Shown here: piece after piece, positions 51,813 to 56,029 of the stretch
Layout of the letters: each line of letters opens with the position of its first letter
How positions within the stretch are numbered: position 1 is the stretch's first letter
Assembly (NCBI GenBank): GCA_020849655.1
Contig: JADLFU010000200.1
Location: 1 to 56,029, forward strand
Source of the DNA: Polyangiaceae bacterium
GTDB taxonomy: Bacteria > Myxococcota_A > Polyangia > Polyangiales > Polyangiaceae
Direction: 5' to 3'
Length of the DNA stretch: 56,029 nucleotides
Notes under the pieces: generated by a model
Databases searched by the model: none
The model's input: only the letters and a program-made list of their open reading frames with translations
Told to the model about the DNA's origin: nothing
Position numbers and translations under genes: made by a program

Positions 51813-52079
51813 CTAGAGCTTCGACCCGTGGCGCTCGTCGAACCGCGCCTTCATCGTCGAGAGGCCGCGCTGGCACGCCGACTCCTCGCGCTTGCGCCGC
51901 GCGAGGCGCCCCATCGCCTCCATCGCGCGCGCGCGGAGGTGGGCGCACGACAGCTCGGGGTGAGAGAGCAGCTCCGCGAGGGCGGCGAGCTGGGCCTTGC
52001 GCCGCTCTTCACAGGCCTCATCGATGCACACGCGCGAGATCAACTCATCGAGCCGCAGCTCGAGCTCAGACTGGACCAA
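51813..52079 (-). CDS. Small helical hypothetical protein downstream of ftsK
   Basis: 88 residues, TTG start overlapping the ftsK stop region by 14 bases. Rich in Glu/Arg/Leu, likely all-helical (SELELRLDELISRVCIDEACEERRKAQLAALAELL), with three Cys. No family recognised. The overlap and same strand suggest coupling to ftsK translation; it could be a chance frame. Confidence 0.45.
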   Translation of the reverse strand: MVQSELELRLDELISRVCIDEACEERRKAQLAALAELLSHPELSCAHLRARAMEAMGRLARRKREESACQRGLSTMKARFDERHGSKL

Positions 52080-54666
52080 TCAGCACCTCTCGATCCTTCG
52101 CCCCGTTCGCCGGGCCCACGACTCCGCGCTTCTCCATCGTCTCGACGATCTTGGCGGCCCGGTTGTAGCCCAAGCCGAGCTTGCGTTGTAGCCACGAAGT
52201 CGAGCATCGTCGAGTCTCGGCGACCACCCGGACGGCGTCGTCGTAGCGCGCGTCCTGCTCGCCGTCCTCGTCGGCCGCGCCGCCGCCGTCCTCGTCGTCG
52301 CGGCTCTTCACGATCGACTCGTCCCAGACCGGCTCACCCTGCGCGCGCAGGTGCGCCGTCACGCGGTCGACCTCCTCCTCGCTGACGAACGGGCACTGCA
52401 CGCGGCGCGTGTCGTTCGTGCCGTTCAGCTTCACCAGCATGTCGCCCCGGCCGAGCAGGTGCTCGGCGCCCATCTCGTCGAGGATCGTGCGGCTGTCGAC
52501 CTTCTGCGCGACCCGGAACCCGATGCGCGTGGGGAAGTTGGCCTTGATCATGCCAGTGATGACGTCCACGCTCGGCCGCTGCGTCGCGAGGATGACGTGC
52601 ATGCCCGCGGCGCGAGCCTTCTGCGCGAGGCGCGCGATGGCGCTCTCGACGTCCTTGCCCTGCTGCATCATCAGATCGGCGAACTCGTCGACGACGATGA
52701 CGATGAACGGGATGCGCTCCGGCAGCTTCGGCGGCTCGCGCTCCGGGCCCAGCTCGACGACGACGCCGTCCTCGGTGACGGTCGACGGCTCTGGCGGGGG
52801 CGCGAAGCCCTTCACCTCGCCGCGCCGCGCGCGATCGACCCACGCGTTGTAGGTGCCGATGTTCTTCGTGCCGGCCGTCGCGAACAGCTGGTAGCGCCGC
52901 TCCATCTCGTCGACGGCCCATTTCAGCGCGTTCGCCGCCTGCTTCATGTCGGTGACGACGGGCAGCAACAGGTGCGGGATGCGGTCGAACGGCGCGAGCT
53001 CGACGACCTTCGGGTCGATCATCAGGAGGCGCAGCTCCTCGGGCGTGCGCCGCATCAGCAAGCTCACGAGCATCACATTGAGCCCGACGCTCTTGCCGGC
53101 GCCGGTCGCGCCCGCGACGATCACGTGCGGCATCGACGCGAGGTCCGCGTAGAACGGCGCGCCGACGATGTCGCGCCCGAGCACGCACGGCAAGGGCGCG
53201 GCCAGCTCCTGGAACCTCCTGTCCTCCACGAGCTCGCGGAGGTTCACCGGGATGCGCTCCTTGTTCGGCAGCTCGAACCCGATGCGACCCTTGCCGGGGA
53301 TGGGCGCGATGATGCGCACCTTGCACTCGAGGCCGAGCGCGAGATCGTCGGCGAGTCCCGCGACCTTGCTGACCTTGGTGCCCTCCGCGGGGACGACCTC
53401 GAACGTCGAGACCGTCGGGCCTGTGTGGATGTCGGCGACGGTGCCGCGCACGCCGTAGTCGGAGAGCACCTTCTCGAGCTTCTTCGCTCGCTCGAGGAGG
53501 GCGTCCTTGTCCTCTCGCGCGACGCTGGCGGGCGGGGGCTCGAGCAGCTCGGAGCTCGGCATCACGAACCCCGTCTCGGGCGTCGGATCCACCAGGCGGC
53601 GCCGCGGCTTCTCGGTCGCCAGCTCCTCCGCGTGCTCGACGATCATCGGGCCGACGGGCTCTGCGGCCACGCGCTTGTGTTTCGGCGGGGGGGCCGCGAC
53701 GACCTCGTCCGGCGCGTCGTCGTCGTCCTCGGCGTCCCCACTCTCGACGTCGGCGCTCGGCGGCGTCGGCGTCGCGGGCTTCGAGCGCTTCGCGCGCCTC
53801 TTCGGCTTCTCCTCCGCGCGTTCCTCCGCCTCCTCGACGGGCGCCGCGCGCGGCGCGTCGACACACAGGATGGGCGGCGAGTCCGGCGTCTCGGTGTCGA
53901 GCAGCGGCAGGATCTCGTCGGCGTCGACGGCGGGGTGAATCACGGGCTGCGCGGCCCGACGATCGGCCTCGTCGCGCTGACGGCGCAGCTCGGCGGCGCG
54001 CTCCCACGCGTCGGCGACGGCGCGCGCGCCCCGCTGCGCGCGGGTCGCCGCCTCGGACGTCCCGCGGATCGCGCGGTCGGCCGAGTCGATGAAGGAGAAG
54101 CTGCGCCGCGCGATGAGCACGAGCCCGACCGCCGTCAGCCCGATCAGGAAGGAGCCCACCGTCGAGAACGCCGAGCGCAGGATCTCGCCGAACAGCTCGC
54201 CGACCGCGCCCGCGGCGGGCATCTCGCCGAACACCGTGAGCTTCGGCGCCGCGACCTGCACGAGCGCGGAGCCGATCAGCAGCACGAGGAAGTCTCCGGT
54301 GAGCCGCGCGACGTTCGTGATCCCGGCGCGGCCGCGCAGGAGGGGCCACGCGAACCACATCAGCTCGAAGGGCAGCGCGACGGCGACGACGCCCACGGTG
54401 CCGAGCAGCATCCGCGCCCACGACGCGCCCGCGGGCCCCACCCAGTCTGCGCCCGCGAGCGCCGGATCGTGCGGGCTGCCGCGGAACGACACGAGCGCGA
54501 GCGCGGTCGTGATCGAGCCGACGAAGAGCAGCAACGCCGCGGCCTCGCGGCCCCGCGCGAGCGCGCGCAGGGTGCGCTCGTCGAGGGGAGGCGGCGGCGG
54601 ATCGGAGTCCTTCGTCGCCGACCCGTCGGAGACGGCGGCGCGCCGCGGAGCGAAGAGCGTGGCCAT
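52066..54666 (-). CDS. ftsK: DNA translocase FtsK/SpoIIIE
   Basis: 866 residues from ATG 54666. Four membrane helices in residues 35-190. A Pro/Glu/Lys linker (260-395) leads to the motor: Walker A GATGAGKS 519-526, Walker B VIVVDEFADL near 655-664, the RIPVNLRELVEDRRFQ FtsK domain start, and GLEVQKV-type RVAQKVDSRTIL. The C-terminal gamma domain (about 805-860, YDDAVRVVAETRRCSTSWLQRKL) binds KOPS sites. The linker is shorter than E. coli FtsK but normal for many bacteria. Segregates chromosome ends at the division septum. Confidence 0.96.
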   Translation of the reverse strand: MATLFAPRRAAVSDGSATKDSDPPPPPLDERTLRALARGREAAALLLFVGSITTALALVSFRGSPHDPALAGADWVGPAGASWARMLLGTVGVVAVALPFELMWFAWPLLRGRAGITNVARLTGDFLVLLIGSALVQVAAPKLTVFGEMPAAGAVGELFGEILRSAFSTVGSFLIGLTAVGLVLIARRSFSFIDSADRAIRGTSEAATRAQRGARAVADAWERAAELRRQRDEADRRAAQPVIHPAVDADEILPLLDTETPDSPPILCVDAPRAAPVEEAEERAEEKPKRRAKRSKPATPTPPSADVESGDAEDDDDAPDEVVAAPPPKHKRVAAEPVGPMIVEHAEELATEKPRRRLVDPTPETGFVMPSSELLEPPPASVAREDKDALLERAKKLEKVLSDYGVRGTVADIHTGPTVSTFEVVPAEGTKVSKVAGLADDLALGLECKVRIIAPIPGKGRIGFELPNKERIPVNLRELVEDRRFQELAAPLPCVLGRDIVGAPFYADLASMPHVIVAGATGAGKSVGLNVMLVSLLMRRTPEELRLLMIDPKVVELAPFDRIPHLLLPVVTDMKQAANALKWAVDEMERRYQLFATAGTKNIGTYNAWVDRARRGEVKGFAPPPEPSTVTEDGVVVELGPEREPPKLPERIPFIVIVVDEFADLMMQQGKDVESAIARLAQKARAAGMHVILATQRPSVDVITGMIKANFPTRIGFRVAQKVDSRTILDEMGAEHLLGRGDMLVKLNGTNDTRRVQCPFVSEEEVDRVTAHLRAQGEPVWDESIVKSRDDEDGGGAADEDGEQDARYDDAVRVVAETRRCSTSWLQRKLGLGYNRAAKIVETMEKRGVVGPANGAKDREVLIGPV

Positions 54667-54817
54667 GAGCCCAGCCGCCCGGATACGCGCACGCGGGGCC
54701 GCGGGCCAAGTTCGGGTGCGCCCGTGCGTCACGGCGGCGCTCGAGGTCCACCTCGACCTCCGCGTCGAGGGCCTGCTCGAGCGGAACCTCCCCTTGAATC
54801 TTCGCGCGGGGCCGGAT
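54667..54817. other. ftsK upstream region with inverted repeat
   Basis: 151 bases between ftsK and the protease fragment. It contains TCGAGGT (54741-54747) and ACCTCGA (54750-54756) separated by two bases, which could be an operator, followed by a nearby CGTCGAGG. No clear -35/-10 pair seen. Confidence 0.35.
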
Positions 54818-55285
54818 CTACCGCGGGCGGCAGCCCGGGTCGCGGAAGAGCCGCCTCCTCTCGCCGAACGACACGTCAACGAGGGCGAGGATCTCCGCCG
54901 CAGCGATGAAGACGTCCGAACCAAGCCCATCAGGGGCTCCTCGAACGAGCATCCCGGCGTAGCCTGCGTCGGCCCCGCACGTGAGCATGGATCCCGAGTC
55001 CCCCGACTCGCCGCCCCGGCGCAGCGGGTGAAGTCGTGTTTCAGATCTGGACTCGAGCGGCGGCACGTAGCGAATGGGCGGCGAGTCTCTTCGAAGCAGC
55101 AAGCAGTCGTTCGAGGAGAGAGCGATCGGCGCGGTACCCTCGCAAGTCGCGTCGACCTCGAAGACCCCGAGATCGAGCGAAGGGTGAACATCGATACGAC
55201 GCGCGGGACAGGTCGCCTTCCCAGCCTCGAACCACGCCGTGTCGGTCAGACAATGCCGGGCCGTGGCGACGATCCCACCCGACAC
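54818..55285 (-). pseudogene. Trypsin-like serine protease, N-terminally truncated
   Basis: About 155 residues from GTG 55285. Catalytic triad residues of a chymotrypsin-fold protease are visible: His11 in VATARHC, Asp38 in HPSLDLGVFEVD and Ser97 in GDSGS. In the frame, a TAG stop lies five codons before the GTG (codons VGVV intervene), so the signal peptide and first strand are missing. No start or signal peptide upstream in other frames is convincing. Best read as a truncated or frameshifted gene; a frameshift upstream could restore it. Confidence 0.65.
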
Positions 55286-55343
55286 AACCCCGACGCACTA
55301 TAGAAACCCGCTACCAGATCTCGAGTACACGACTCCGACGCGA

Positions 55344-55943
55344 TCAATTTGGAACGCAGAATCGCATGTTGGGGTAAAAGGAAGTGAGCCAGTCGCAAGA
55401 GCACTGCCCATCCGATCGATACGCGCAATAGATTCGGTCCGTGCCCGTCTCTCCGGGAGCTGCGCACCGAGATCCGACCGGGCAGTCACCGTCCGTGCAC
55501 TGCTCGAGAAAGCAGCCGCTCACGTCGGTGTGGCTCAGGGCGCTGCCGCAGGTTGGCGCGACCTTGGCGCAGGTGTCCGCCGGTGAACACGTCGACTCGA
55601 TCGAGCCCTGGCTGCATCCTTGAAACCCGCAGGCCACAGGGTGGACGAGCTCCCCCTCCGCGCAAGGCTCGAACCCGACTGACTGCGGCTTCGCTGTGAG
55701 CCACCAGAGCCGTCCTTCCTTTCTCCCGCAGTAGGAGCGATCGGCGTCGGCGGGCGCCGCACAACCCATGTGCTGCGGCTGATCCTCCACACACCCACCC
55801 GCCTCCCGTTGCCCCAGCACGGGCACCTGCCCTGCGCCGCAGACGCCCCCACCCTTCCCGGCAGTCCCGGCAGCGCCCGCCCCCCCGGAGATGGGAGACT
55901 GACTTGGGAGCCGCTCTTCTGTGACGGACCGAAACCCCCTCAT
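55344..55943 (-). CDS. Cys-rich secreted-type protein, possibly 5'-truncated
   Basis: 199 residues from ATG 55943. Eighteen or so Cys residues in a disulfide-type arrangement (SYCGRKEGRLWWL, CGFQGCSQGSIES, CFLEQCTDGDCPVGSRC, CSCDWLTSFYPN). A Gly/Ala tether GGAGAAGTAGKGGG lies at residues 20-33, normally preceded in such lipoproteins by a signal peptide and lipobox, but the first 19 residues do not form one. It precedes the truncated protease. Function unknown. Confidence 0.5.
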   Translation of the reverse strand: MRGFRSVTEERLPSQSPISGGAGAAGTAGKGGGVCGAGQVPVLGQREAGGCVEDQPQHMGCAAPADADRSYCGRKEGRLWWLTAKPQSVGFEPCAEGELVHPVACGFQGCSQGSIESTCSPADTCAKVAPTCGSALSHTDVSGCFLEQCTDGDCPVGSRCAAPGETGTDRIYCAYRSDGQCSCDWLTSFYPNMRFCVPN

Positions 55944-56029
55944 TTTACCACTTTCAGCGCGGGGCGGGTGTTCGGCACCCTGCCCCTGTACTTCTCGCCG
56001 TGGGTGCGCGCGTACACCTGAGCCGCGTG

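Noticed and set aside
55770-56021. Short plus-strand frame near the right edge
   Set aside because: Antisense to the Cys-rich gene, Pro/Leu-rich and without a credible start or motif.

Overview
This 56 kb window is very GC-rich and gene-dense. It looks like chromosome from a Myxococcota bacterium (Polyangia/Sorangiineae-like). That placement is inferred from the mix of genes: lipoproteins with Gly/Ser/Ala-rich tethers and Cys-rich modules, an Asp/Glu-free TM-anchored Ser/Thr kinase next to a PEGA-type protein, UPF0158, SUMF1 and vWA lipoproteins, and a complete mreBCD-mrdA-rodA cell-shape operon. GTG and TTG starts are common and many neighbouring genes overlap by 1-11 bases (ATGA, GTGA, TTGA, TGATG), so most of the window is compact operons. 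No intergenic gap exceeds about 300 bases, and I see no phage, insertion sequence, CRISPR array or integron.

Layout. 1-284: C-terminus of an Rpn-type nuclease with a 12-bp coding repeat. 487-7263: outer-membrane protein, acyl-CoA synthetase, MshEN-domain protein, small beta-barrel, site-2 protease and a WbpD-like acetyltransferase. 7370-14912: mostly minus-strand envelope genes (dihaem lipoprotein, tethered TIM-barrel-like lipoprotein, lone ABC ATPase, BMP binding protein, periplasmic protein with UPF0158, vWA lipoprotein). 14981-18660: yggS-rarA, a SUMF1 protein and a mutarotase. 18731-23681: kinase, PEGA protein and a DUF4397-EEP fusion lipoprotein in a row. 23687-28897: a serine-palmitoyltransferase-like enzyme, divergent from an operon of aminotransferase, metallophosphoesterase and a cytochrome c-rhodanese fusion.

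29024-35067: rpmG and the mreB-mreC-mreD-mrdA-rodA operon, the most conserved block. 35078-37456: a lipoprotein with five tandem Cys-rich modules, a relic of a formylglycine-generating-enzyme gene, and an unknown protein. 37604-41751: an operon of SprT-like metalloprotein, radical SAM, TlpA-like thioredoxin, LOG-family hydrolase and an AlkA-type DNA glycosylase. 41065-46474: a probably frameshifted membrane-anchored protein, TPR proteins, an unknown protein, fmt and tRNA-Val, with the fmt stop codon lying inside the tRNA. 46579-51798: a five-gene operon of MoxR ATPase, dipeptide epimerase, thioredoxin lipoprotein, esterase and YfhO-like membrane protein. 51813-54666: ftsK with a small downstream ORF. 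54818-55943: an N-terminally truncated trypsin-like protease and a Cys-rich protein.

The most interesting items are the tRNA/fmt overlap, the cytochrome-rhodanese operon, the DUF4397-EEP fusion behind a kinase, the MoxR-epimerase-esterase-YfhO operon, the five-module Cys-rich lipoprotein, the FGE relic, and a recurrent TAnnnT hexamer 5-11 bases before start codons lacking a Shine-Dalgarno, which suggests leaderless transcripts. Nothing here can be called a proven new system from sequence alone.
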